Shown here piece after piece: positions 47,170-54,660 of a DNA stretch of 64,000 nucleotides. The notes beneath the pieces are model-generated. The model made no database searches. It saw only the letters and a list, made by a program, of their open reading frames with translations, and was not told the origin of the DNA. Position 1 is the first letter of the stretch. The number at the start of each line of letters is the position of its first letter. The DNA comes from Magnetovibrio sp. PR-2 (lineage in GTDB: Bacteria; Pseudomonadota; Alphaproteobacteria; Rhodospirillales; Magnetovibrionaceae): NCBI RefSeq assembly GCF_036689815.1, contig NZ_JBAHUR010000010.1:73194-137193 (forward strand), in the 5' to 3' direction. The position numbers and the translations under genes were made by a program.

Positions 47170-48234
47170 CTACAAAAGATCAAAAGCTGTCAGGATACCT
47201 ATGATGGACTTGCCGATGTGATCGGCATTGGATTTCTGATACCCGCCAGAGAGGGTCATGACGATCGGAATTTCCAGCTCTTTTGCGGCAAGGAAAACGG
47301 CAAGGTCGCGGGCTGCCATACCCTCTGGAGAGACGTCCAATCCACCTAAAGGATCCCCGCTCAGGATGTCGGAGCCAGCATAATAAAAAATCAAATCAGG
47401 CCGATACTGCGTTGTGGCGCTGTGTAGGGCATTTTTGATTGTCCGAAGATAGACTTCTGTTGGCGTGCCCATACCGAGTTTAACGGACCAATCAATTGCG
47501 CCGTAAAGGTGCTGGGCATAGGGATATACCTGCGCGTTGAAGGCATCCAAAATTCTCACGTTTGGATCATCGCCATAGATGCTTTCATGCCCGTTGCCTT
47601 GGTGTGCGTCGAAATCAATGATCAGGAATTTCTTTGGGCCTAAGCTGTTCGCCCGAACATGTTCGATGGCAATGGGCACATCGGCATAGGCGCAAAATCC
47701 CTCAGCAGTCGTTTGCCCGGCATGGTGATACCCCCCACCTAAGTTGATTGACCATCCGTGTTTCAATGCAAGCTGAGCAGCAATGACCGTTCCGCCGGTG
47801 GCCAGCCGTTGGCGAGAGGTCAGTACATTGTCGATTAAATCATTGGGCAGGTATGCCAATGTTGACATTTCCGTGTACTTCGCTGCTGCTGATGCAGTTG
47901 TTAAATAAGCTAAATGCGCTGGTGGATGCACCCGCAAGAGATCGGCCTCACTTGGCATTGATGCTTGCACGGGATCAAATCGGTCGAATAGACCAGCGCC
48001 TTCAAGATAGTCATAAATCTTTTCGTATTTTCGCGTGTCGAATGGGTGAAAATTTTCGAGACCGAGAAAACGGATGTTGTAATTTGGATGATAGACGATG
48101 GGCAGGACCGGCTTCTGCACCGCTGCGGGCATGTGTTTATCATCTAGATTTTTAGCGTGGGCAAAACCGCTAGCGAAAACGATCAAGAGAACGAGGTAAA
48201 TACCTGTGTTTCTCATAAACGGATTTCCGAGCAT
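47170..48234 (-). CDS. Histone-deacetylase-family protein with a signal peptide
   Basis: A 354-residue protein. The N terminus has a charged start and a hydrophobic run ending ASGFAHA, a good signal peptide (about 1-27; an ATG at residue 7 would also work). The rest is an arginase/deacetylase fold of the HDAC/acetoin-utilisation family: GGGYHHAG (general-base His pair), DFDAHQGNG (zinc Asp and His) and AGSDILSGDPLGG (third zinc Asp). Most bacterial members are cytosolic, so a predicted export is unusual. Substrate unknown; acetylated polyamines, peptides or cell-wall groups are possible. It stands alone, divergent from a small gene. Confidence 0.85.
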   Translation of the reverse strand: MLGNPFMRNTGIYLVLLIVFASGFAHAKNLDDKHMPAAVQKPVLPIVYHPNYNIRFLGLENFHPFDTRKYEKIYDYLEGAGLFDRFDPVQASMPSEADLLRVHPPAHLAYLTTASAAAKYTEMSTLAYLPNDLIDNVLTSRQRLATGGTVIAAQLALKHGWSINLGGGYHHAGQTTAEGFCAYADVPIAIEHVRANSLGPKKFLIIDFDAHQGNGHESIYGDDPNVRILDAFNAQVYPYAQHLYGAIDWSVKLGMGTPTEVYLRTIKNALHSATTQYRPDLIFYYAGSDILSGDPLGGLDVSPEGMAARDLAVFLAAKELEIPIVMTLSGGYQKSNADHIGKSIIGILTAFDLL

Positions 48235-48577
48235 TTTTTATCCCCCAGTGTAACGTACGGTTATTGCAATCACTTTTGCAAGAGTTTCTGTGGCTTGCCG
48301 AAACCATGGATTGATCAGGCTCAGCCTATCAGAATTGAACGAAATGTCTCCTTATGGTTTGTCGGGGACGCTCGTTCAGAGATCGAAATGCGTTGGATTG
48401 TTTTTGAGCCCTTTTTTGTTGGATTTTGGGCAAATTTGGCCCCTGAAAAAAGGGGATTTGCATGTTTGAGCCTAATCTGTATATTATGTTTTCGAAATAT
48501 GAGAAAAATCTGTTGGGATCACGTTCAGCGCTGTCGCTGGTTGAGGGGGTCTCGACTGTCTAACGAGAGGTGAATTC
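48235..48577. other. Intergenic region with the promoter of the 52-residue gene
   Basis: 343 bases, AT-richer in the right half. It holds a good promoter candidate at 48458-48487 and an A/T-rich leader. No other gene with an RBS was found. Confidence 0.5.
48458..48487 (+). promoter_or_regulatory. Probable promoter of the 52-residue gene
   Basis: TTGCAT (48458-48463) with TATTAT (48482-48487) at 18 bases, or TATATT (48480-48485) at 16 bases; either is close to the sigma-70 consensus. Confidence 0.5.
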
Positions 48578-48736
48578 ATGGCTAACGTAAGCATGCGTGA
48601 TAAGGTTCCTGAAGGTAAAACCGAATACCTGACCACGACCCAAATGGAGCCGAACGAAAAAGGCTACGTCGGTTACAAAACCACGTGGGTTGAGTTCCAA
48701 AAAGAAGTTCCTTACACCACGCCGAAAAAGCCGTAA
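48578..48736 (+). CDS. Small conserved-looking protein, 52 residues
   Basis: An open frame of 52 codons with its own strong RBS (GAGAGGTG), a good promoter upstream and a perfect terminator 24 bases after the stop. The peptide starts MANVSMRDKVPEGKTEYLTT and continues as a charged, Thr/Tyr/Lys-rich chain ending YTTPKKP; no Cys, no signal peptide, no membrane segment. Codon use resembles that of highly expressed genes in the window. The family is not recognised and the function unknown. Confidence 0.75.
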   Translation: MANVSMRDKVPEGKTEYLTTTQMEPNEKGYVGYKTTWVEFQKEVPYTTPKKP

Positions 48737-48760
48737 GGTCAATTCGACCGTAAGGTTTCG

Positions 48761-48795
48761 AGGCCGCGCGATCCCCATGGGTCGCGCGGCCTTTT
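48761..48795. terminator. Terminator shared by the 52-residue gene and cytochrome c gene
   Basis: AGGCCGCGCGA and TCGCGCGGCCT form an 11-base stem followed by TTTT on the plus strand. It lies between convergent genes. Confidence 0.88.
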
Positions 48796-48807
48796 GCGTC
48801 TGCAGAC

Positions 48808-49230
48808 TTATTTCGTATTCATGCGTTCTTGGCGCGCGCGGGCCATGGGGGTCCAGCGGTTTTTGATATAGCGCAGCACGATCCAGATTTGTTCGTCTGT
48901 GAGATGCTCTTGAAAACTTGGCATGTTGCTTGGAAAATTGGATGGAACGATGGACGTGCCTCCCAATTTGATGGAGCGAAACAGCAAGTCGTCGCTGAGC
49001 TTCCAGGCCCGTCCTTCGCCGTTTAGCGGCGCGGCGGGCACGGTCCCGTCCGCGTTTTGGACCTGCCAGTTGGGCTGTCCTTGAAGGTCCGGCCCGTGAC
49101 ACTGGGCGCAATGCTCTTGATAGATTGCTTCCCCGGCGGCCAATTCAGAAGTCACAGATTTTTCAGGGCTATCATCACAAGCGTTGAGAAAGACAATGGC
49201 TGTGAAAAGATAGAATGTGCGTTTCATCAT
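48808..49230 (-). CDS. Lipoprotein-type monohaem cytochrome c
   Basis: About 140 residues. The hydrophobic N terminus (MMKRTFYLFTAIVFLNAC) ends in a lipobox-like FLNAC, suggesting a membrane-anchored lipoprotein. The mature domain has one haem site, HCAQCHGPDLQGQP, and a Met ligand in SNMPSF, the class I cytochrome c pattern, then an Arg-rich tail. The start is uncertain: no clear RBS, with ATGs at 49230 and 49227 and a TTG at 49266. It probably accepts or donates electrons in the periplasm; its partner is not in view. Confidence 0.8.
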   Translation of the reverse strand: MMKRTFYLFTAIVFLNACDDSPEKSVTSELAAGEAIYQEHCAQCHGPDLQGQPNWQVQNADGTVPAAPLNGEGRAWKLSDDLLFRSIKLGGTSIVPSNFPSNMPSFQEHLTDEQIWIVLRYIKNRWTPMARARQERMNTK

Positions 49231-49340
49231 ACATAAATTAAAGCACTGTTTAAACCGGGAGGACAAGCTCTATCTATCGGTGAGCGTTGGTATAGCCAAT
49301 ACCCCATTGTTGACGGGGCAATGGGGGCAATGCGTGTCTC

Positions 49341-50507
49341 TCAATCGGAAAAATAATTGACGATGTGCTGGGCGCGGGACTGGGTTGGATCGTTTGTATA
49401 TGTCTGGTCCGCCAGTCGTGCACGTTCTTTTGAAAGCGCGTCACCTTGGACCCATTTAGCTAAAGAGCGTGACAGGTCTTCATCGTCCAATTCCAAGTCG
49501 ATAAAACGAACCCCTGGGATATCTGACGCGCCCGACAGCTGCGTTGTCTGCGTGGATAAAACCAGTGCGCCTTGTGTTAAGGCATCCCATACGCGTTCTG
49601 TCGCGCCACTGGCATACTTTGGCGTGACATTCGCCACGGCTTGCCGTGTGCCACATGCGCTTAAGACGGTTTCATAATCGCTTACGCCATGGAAGTAGAT
49701 GGTTTTGCCGTCGAATTCGGCGGGGTTTGCAACGTCACCAAAGACATCCACTTCAACGTGATTGGCAAGGGCTTTGATCAATCTGCGTCGCGCCAGATTT
49801 TGTCCTGTGCTCTCGATATACGACAACAAACCGGAACGCAGATCGGCATTGAGCTCAGCCATGTTGGCGCCTACAGACGTGCAGCTGTCTTGAAATAGGT
49901 CATGGACGACGCCAGGTTTGCGGCTGAGCGTTTCGGCGGCTGCACAGGCGGCCTCAATGTAGGGGTGCAGCTGGGGCGGGTTTTGGCTTTTGAAGGCCTC
50001 GCAGGACAGGACGGGACCAATGTTTCCTGGAACGGCGACGGCATTTGTTCTGTTGCTTTGAGACGCGAAGTCAATGGACAAGCTGTCGGGTTTGTGCGGA
50101 ACAAAGAGACCTTGAAGATCCAAATCAAGCCAGCGCAGCGCGGATATATGGCTTTCGTCAATGACGCCGATGTATGTATCGGGTGGGAGCCGGCGCAGAG
50201 CTTGTAAATGAGCCCCCGGATTGTCCACGATCCAGCACAAGTGGCGACACCCCAGCTTATAAGGTTCGCCATTGGGAAGTTGGCCTGGAAACTCAACCCG
50301 GCCGTTGAACGTTATCAAAAGACGATCTTCAGACGGCGTTGCAAGCTTATCGAGGAGAAGATTAATGTCTTCACGGGCCAGTTGATCCAAGGCGACCCGC
50401 TCAACGGTCAGGCCGACGTTTTCCAAATCAGCACATAAGCCAGATATGAGACGCGTGGCCCAACCATGAAGGTTGCCGGTGGTTAGGAAAAGGATTTCTT
50501 TCAGCAT
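49341..50507 (-). CDS. Glycosyltransferase-like protein (CgeB/family 1-like C-terminal domain)
   Basis: A 388-residue soluble protein. The C-terminal third carries a GT-B-like pattern: GVSDYETVLSACGTRQAVANVTPKYASGATERVWDALTQGALVLS in pieces, matching the sugar-nucleotide-binding region in CgeB-type transferases (a conserved E in ATERVWDAL). The N-terminal half begins LFLTTGNLHGWATR and is less recognisable. Such genes often modify flagellin or surface glycans, but no flagellar or polysaccharide gene is adjacent. Acceptor and donor unknown. Confidence 0.65.
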   Translation of the reverse strand: MLKEILFLTTGNLHGWATRLISGLCADLENVGLTVERVALDQLAREDINLLLDKLATPSEDRLLITFNGRVEFPGQLPNGEPYKLGCRHLCWIVDNPGAHLQALRRLPPDTYIGVIDESHISALRWLDLDLQGLFVPHKPDSLSIDFASQSNRTNAVAVPGNIGPVLSCEAFKSQNPPQLHPYIEAACAAAETLSRKPGVVHDLFQDSCTSVGANMAELNADLRSGLLSYIESTGQNLARRRLIKALANHVEVDVFGDVANPAEFDGKTIYFHGVSDYETVLSACGTRQAVANVTPKYASGATERVWDALTQGALVLSTQTTQLSGASDIPGVRFIDLELDDEDLSRSLAKWVQGDALSKERARLADQTYTNDPTQSRAQHIVNYFSD

Positions 50508-50566
50508 CTTGTTTCATCCCCAAGCCTTGGAATGAACAAGATTAAGGCGAAAATCTTGCGTTCTGC

Positions 50567-51091
50567 TTAATCGTCATATTGAAAAAATGCAGGCCGGGAT
50601 GGCGGGGGGGCAACCACCAGTGCGAGGGTCATCACCCAGGTCAAAGTGCCCGAGCGGTCTTTTGTTAAGATAACGGCACTGGTGTCATACCCGACAATCA
50701 CGGGGCGATAGCTGCGTCCCGACAACAGAACGCACCGCCCCCGCGTTTTGATTTTGGACATCAGCTTTCGGTCATCGTCTGTTTTGGCTTGGTTGTAGGC
50801 CAGGATGTCTTCGCGCTTTTTGCACCCGACGTAATTCCCTTTGAACACGCCCGGGCGGCTTCTGGTTTTTCTCGACGCGTCCACTTTGTCGCGATCAAGG
50901 CGACCTTCGTAGGTCGGAATGGTTTGGCCCAAAACTTTGTAGCTGAAATCTTTGCTGTCATCTTTCGCCAGGGATGGAGAGGCCCAAGCAACAATCGACA
51001 CGATAACCAAAAGGGCGCGTGCGCAGCCAAACCTGGGGCCACTTCGCCACAGAGCATGGAGAATTCTTCGATCCCGTGTGAAAACGACCAT
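50567..51091 (-). CDS. Hypothetical exported protein, 174 residues
   Basis: An N-terminal hydrophobic segment (about 24-42, LLVIVSIVAWASPSLA) ends in a signal-peptidase-like site before KDDSKDF; the real start may lie further in. The mature part is basic with two Cys (GCKKRED and RGRCVLL) that could form a disulfide, and ends with a second hydrophobic stretch (WVMTLALVVAPPP). No family recognised. Position between a glycosyltransferase and a winged-helix gene gives no clue. Confidence 0.55.
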   Translation of the reverse strand: MVVFTRDRRILHALWRSGPRFGCARALLVIVSIVAWASPSLAKDDSKDFSYKVLGQTIPTYEGRLDRDKVDASRKTRSRPGVFKGNYVGCKKREDILAYNQAKTDDDRKLMSKIKTRGRCVLLSGRSYRPVIVGYDTSAVILTKDRSGTLTWVMTLALVVAPPPSRPAFFQYDD

Positions 51092-51180
51092 GTGTAAAAC
51101 GCCATCCCTTTTCTATGGCTTCAAGATAATGCGAACGTGTCTGACACAACAGTCAGAATGCGTGTGGAAAAACAAATGTT

Positions 51181-51624
51181 TTAAGCGTGCAACGCGCCTA
51201 AGGCCAAATCGGTGAACTGGCTGTGGACTTCGCCTTCGTTTTGGACGTAACACGCCATACCGTCGACGTTGTGGGAAAATACCAAGCCGCGCCGCTCCAA
51301 GTCGTCCAACAGGACTTGGCAACGTTTGGTGGACATGTGCATCAATTCGGCAATGTCCGTGATGCAGAGTTTGGCGATATGCACCAACGCCAGTAAGCGG
51401 GCCTCGAGAACGTCAATTTGACCGTTGGTGGCGACAACCATGCGCTCAGCGGCGAAGGTGCTGATCAACATCAACTCTTCTGCCGACCCTGACAATTGGC
51501 AGATGTATGGCACGCGCACAGCATCATGCCCCCCTAAGGCCACACGGGCCGCACGGCGTGTGATCTCGTCCAGGCAGTTTTGCGAGTCTACAGGGTCAAG
51601 CTGTACGGGATGTAAGGAATTCAC
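51181..51624 (-). CDS. Winged-helix (MarR-like) regulator, 147 residues
   Basis: The C-terminal half reads as a winged helix: LARLLALVHIAKLCITDIAE-like helices, LMHMSTKRCQVLLDDLERRGLV (recognition region) and the wing VDGMACYVQNEGE. The N-terminal half is helical and may form the dimer interface. Probably a small DNA-binding regulator; the ligand and targets are unknown. Four Cys are scattered through the protein, which would be compatible with redox or metal sensing, but no motif supports it. Confidence 0.6.
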   Translation of the reverse strand: MNSLHPVQLDPVDSQNCLDEITRRAARVALGGHDAVRVPYICQLSGSAEELMLISTFAAERMVVATNGQIDVLEARLLALVHIAKLCITDIAELMHMSTKRCQVLLDDLERRGLVFSHNVDGMACYVQNEGEVHSQFTDLALGALHA

Positions 51625-51741
51625 GCGCGCTCTCCTTATGGTTGATCGAATTTAACCATACTTAGAACTATCAGGCAATTGGAACAATTTGATTGTGATT
51701 GCGTGAAGCCTATAAGTCAGGTCTGCGTCAGATTGAGAAAA

Positions 51742-51779
51742 CCGCTGGCAACATAGAGAAAGTCATATGTTGCCAGCGG
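51742..51779 (-). terminator. Terminator of the exported 311-residue gene
   Basis: A perfect 14-base inverted repeat (CCGCTGGCAACATA and complement) with a 10-base loop, followed on the minus strand by TTTTC, 19 bases after the gene's stop. Confidence 0.85.
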
Positions 51780-51797
51780 CTTAAACTTGGACGCTTG

Positions 51798-52733
51798 TTA
51801 GTCTGCATACTTACCGTCACCGGTGTACGTGCCCCCGGCAACCAGGGTCTGGGCCTTTTGAATGGCAATGGGTGCACCCATGATATTCATAAAGCTGTTG
51901 TCCCCGGTCATGCTCAGATCGGGGAAATTGATGGCGATGCGAAAGCGCGCGGACAACGCCCAGGCGAATTTTCCGCTGACCACGATTTCGACCGGCAGGT
52001 GCGCGGTGGACCGGGTTGGTTTGAAGTCAATCTCACTCATGACCCAAGCATCGTCTTGCTGGCGGCCCTCTTCGCCTTCACCTTTTAGGCCAATGCCAAA
52101 GACGGTGGATTCCTTGCCGGGGATGTCAATGCGATACACCTTGCTGGCTCCGCCGACACCTTGGGCGAGGTTGGTTTCGATACGTTCGACCATCTCCGTG
52201 TACGATTTGGCGGAGCCCAAACGGTTCGGGTCGTCGAAGTAGGGCATCAAAAACATGTAGTGATAGTCTTCCAGATCATCCGCCGTCATGCCTTCTTCGG
52301 GGCCAAATTCACCTTGATTGCCCAGCGCCGTTTCCAGGGCTTGGGCAACGGGGGCCATATCGGCGTCCATGCGATAAGCCGCCGCCATATAGGCAGGGTT
52401 GGTGTAGGCGACTTGAATTTCGCCGTTCATATCGGTGATGGAGATGCGCTGCGCCGCGCCATAAGCCCCAAATTCGGTTTTGGCGGCTTGTTTTTTCAGA
52501 TGGTCATTGGTGACAATCAAAACCTCCGCCCCGGCGAACGGTGCATAAGTGCCAACAATGTCGAACCCGGCTTGGTCCAATTTTGCAGAAACCTGAGCTT
52601 TGCGCGCTTCGACGGAACCGGATTCCACCGACGACAATATGAACGGTTTCATGACGGTTTCAGCCATGGCCGTTGAGGTTGCGCCGAACAGCGCAGCCAA
52701 GCTCACAAGCACGACGGATATCGTACGTTTCAT
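51798..52733 (-). CDS. Exported hypothetical protein, 311 residues
   Basis: A periplasmic protein with a clear signal peptide (1-24, MKRTISVVLVSLAALFGATS then AMA). The N-terminal part (about 40-105) recalls a DUF302-like fold (AKLDQAGFDIVGTYAPFAGA, then QRISI), but the match is weak; the remainder is unassigned, rich in Met, Asp and Gly. RBS AAGGGGAG precedes the ATG and a perfect terminator follows, so it is a one-gene unit. Confidence 0.65.
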   Translation of the reverse strand: MKRTISVVLVSLAALFGATSTAMAETVMKPFILSSVESGSVEARKAQVSAKLDQAGFDIVGTYAPFAGAEVLIVTNDHLKKQAAKTEFGAYGAAQRISITDMNGEIQVAYTNPAYMAAAYRMDADMAPVAQALETALGNQGEFGPEEGMTADDLEDYHYMFLMPYFDDPNRLGSAKSYTEMVERIETNLAQGVGGASKVYRIDIPGKESTVFGIGLKGEGEEGRQQDDAWVMSEIDFKPTRSTAHLPVEIVVSGKFAWALSARFRIAINFPDLSMTGDNSFMNIMGAPIAIQKAQTLVAGGTYTGDGKYAD

Positions 52734-52873
52734 GGTGTCGTTCTCCCCTTCGTTTTTTATCAGTTGATCAGTTTTATATTAGAAAAGCTCAAAACAAGGG
52801 CAGTACTATGCGCCCACGGTTTTTGCGTGGGGTTTGAAGGACTTGGTGCGGGGTGTGGTGGGTCTTTAAGTCT

Positions 52874-53842
52874 TCAACGCCGGCGTTTGGCGCGCGGGTG
52901 CGCTGTGGAGTAAACCGCATGCAGGCGTTGGGCGTCGACATCGGTGTAGCGCTGGGTGGTGGATAGGGTCTCGTGGCCCATCAATTCTTGGATGGTGCGC
53001 AAGTCTCCGCCACCGCTGAGCAGGTGCGTGGCGAAGCTGTGGCGGAGCGCATGCGGGGTGACGGAATCGGGCAAACCCATCAGCGCGCGGATTTTGCGCA
53101 CTTGGGCTTCGGCGGTGCCGGGGTTAAGGCGTTTTCCACGCACGCCCAAAAACAGCGGGCTGTCCTGGGTCTGCGGGTAGGGCGATGCTTTGACGTAGGC
53201 TTCAATGGCGGATTTGACGGCAGGCAGGACCGGCACGACGCGTTGCTTGTTGCCTTTGCCGGTGATGGTCATGGTGTCGCCTGCGGGAATGTCACAGACG
53301 TTGAGGTTCAGGGCTTCGCTGATGCGCAGACCACAGCCGTACAGCAGTTTCAACAACGCTTCATCACGCTTACCAACCCAGGGCTCGTCGCTGAGTTGGC
53401 TCACGGTTTCGACCATTTCCAGGGCGTCTTCCATGGTCAACGCCTTGGGCACAGATTTAGGCAGCTTGGGCGTGCGCACAGCGTGAACGGCGGCGTTGTT
53501 CACCAGCCCTTCGCGCTCAAGATATTTATAAAGGGTGCGCAGCGATGAAAACTGGCGGGCCATGGTGGTGCGGCTTTTCCCGGCGTCATTGAGCCGCGCC
53601 AGCCAACTGCGAAAATCCAGGGCTTTGAGGTTGTCCAACATATTGAGGTCGGGCGCGCGGCCTTTGTGGGCGCTGAGAAAGCTCAGAAACTTTGCACAAT
53701 CGCGTAGGTAATTGTCGATTGTGTGGGGGCTATAGCGTTTTTCATGGCTGAGCCAATCCAGCCACTTGGACAGCGCATTCACAACATCCGGCGCCGCCGG
53801 AACGTCTTGCAGAGGTGTACCGTTTAGCCCTGGGACAGCCAT
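52874..53842 (-). CDS. xerC: Tyrosine recombinase XerC
   Basis: A 322-residue site-specific recombinase that resolves chromosome dimers at dif with XerD. The N-terminal SAM-like domain (about 20-110) and the catalytic residues are visible: Arg in GCGLRISEAL, Lys in TGKGNKQR, HALRHSFATHLL, the last His in LMGHETLSTTQRYT and the nucleophile Tyr in that segment. Its start overlaps the upstream DUF484 gene by 19 bases. The DUF484-xerC pair is a common chromosomal arrangement, so this is the housekeeping copy, not an integrase. Confidence 0.94.
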   Translation of the reverse strand: MAVPGLNGTPLQDVPAAPDVVNALSKWLDWLSHEKRYSPHTIDNYLRDCAKFLSFLSAHKGRAPDLNMLDNLKALDFRSWLARLNDAGKSRTTMARQFSSLRTLYKYLEREGLVNNAAVHAVRTPKLPKSVPKALTMEDALEMVETVSQLSDEPWVGKRDEALLKLLYGCGLRISEALNLNVCDIPAGDTMTITGKGNKQRVVPVLPAVKSAIEAYVKASPYPQTQDSPLFLGVRGKRLNPGTAEAQVRKIRALMGLPDSVTPHALRHSFATHLLSGGGDLRTIQELMGHETLSTTQRYTDVDAQRLHAVYSTAHPRAKRRR

Positions 53843-54528
53843 TTGGTGAACAGCTTTTCAGTGACCCGCGCCAAGAAGTTGAGCAAGTCGGTGCCTTGGC
53901 CCGGGTGGAACGCGCCGGGGATGGAGGAACCTAAGGCAAGCACACCGCCCGCCAGTGTCGCGTTGGGCCGCAAACGGGCAAGGGCTGCGGAACGCACCAT
54001 GGTGCTGTCTTCGCCAAACACGGTGCCGTCATCCAGCATGTCACGGACCAAAGCCACATCGGCGCCTTCACCCAAAGTCGCATCCAGATAATGGAACGGC
54101 AGCATTTTGACGCCGGGCAGGCGCAGCGCGGCTTCGGCTTTATAGTCTTGTTCGAAGCCGAAGCTGACGCAATCCACGTCCAGCAACAGCGGTAAATCTT
54201 GGGTCATGATGCGCGCCATGTGCTCGGCGTCTTGGGCCGACAACAAGGCCAAGGTCGCCGCGTGGGTGCGCGTCAGGTAGGTCATGTTGGTGCGGCTGGT
54301 CTCAATCACGTCTTGGGCGCAGGCCGTCAGGTTCTGCATCTCGTCGCGCATTTTGTCGACCATGGCGGCTTGGAAATCGATCGCGCCGTCGGGGCGCTCC
54401 AGCGCCACGGGGCCGTTCATCTGCACCAAAACGTCCGGGTTTCTGGAAAAGAAATCCGGGTGTTTCACCAAGTATTGGCCGATTTCATCCTCACTTAAAA
54501 AGGATTTGGCGTGTTGTGTGCTGCTCAT
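53824..54528 (-). CDS. DUF484 family protein
   Basis: A 234-residue protein: short N-terminal helical segment (LSEDEIGQYLVKHPDFFSRN), a coiled-coil stretch (about 55-90), and a GAF-like domain (about 105-230) ending GVLALGSSIPGAFHPGQGTDLLNFL. DUF484 proteins are nearly always encoded directly upstream of xerC, as here; the role is not established. It is divergent from priA. Confidence 0.9.
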   Translation of the reverse strand: MSSTQHAKSFLSEDEIGQYLVKHPDFFSRNPDVLVQMNGPVALERPDGAIDFQAAMVDKMRDEMQNLTACAQDVIETSRTNMTYLTRTHAATLALLSAQDAEHMARIMTQDLPLLLDVDCVSFGFEQDYKAEAALRLPGVKMLPFHYLDATLGEGADVALVRDMLDDGTVFGEDSTMVRSAALARLRPNATLAGGVLALGSSIPGAFHPGQGTDLLNFLARVTEKLFTKWLSQG

Positions 54529-54660
54529 GGTCGTCCCTCTGGCCCCTGTTTAGGCATCTCGCGCAAATGCCCCGGTTGATGGGGCGAATCGATGGGTTCA
54601 TATTCTGATCCATATTCGTTAAGGCTTTCCTTCCAAGCATTTGGACTTAAGCTTAGGGCC

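Noticed and set aside
52874-53842. The tyrosine recombinase as a mobile-element integrase
   Set aside because: It pairs with a DUF484 gene in the usual chromosomal xerC arrangement, and no attachment site or phage gene is near.
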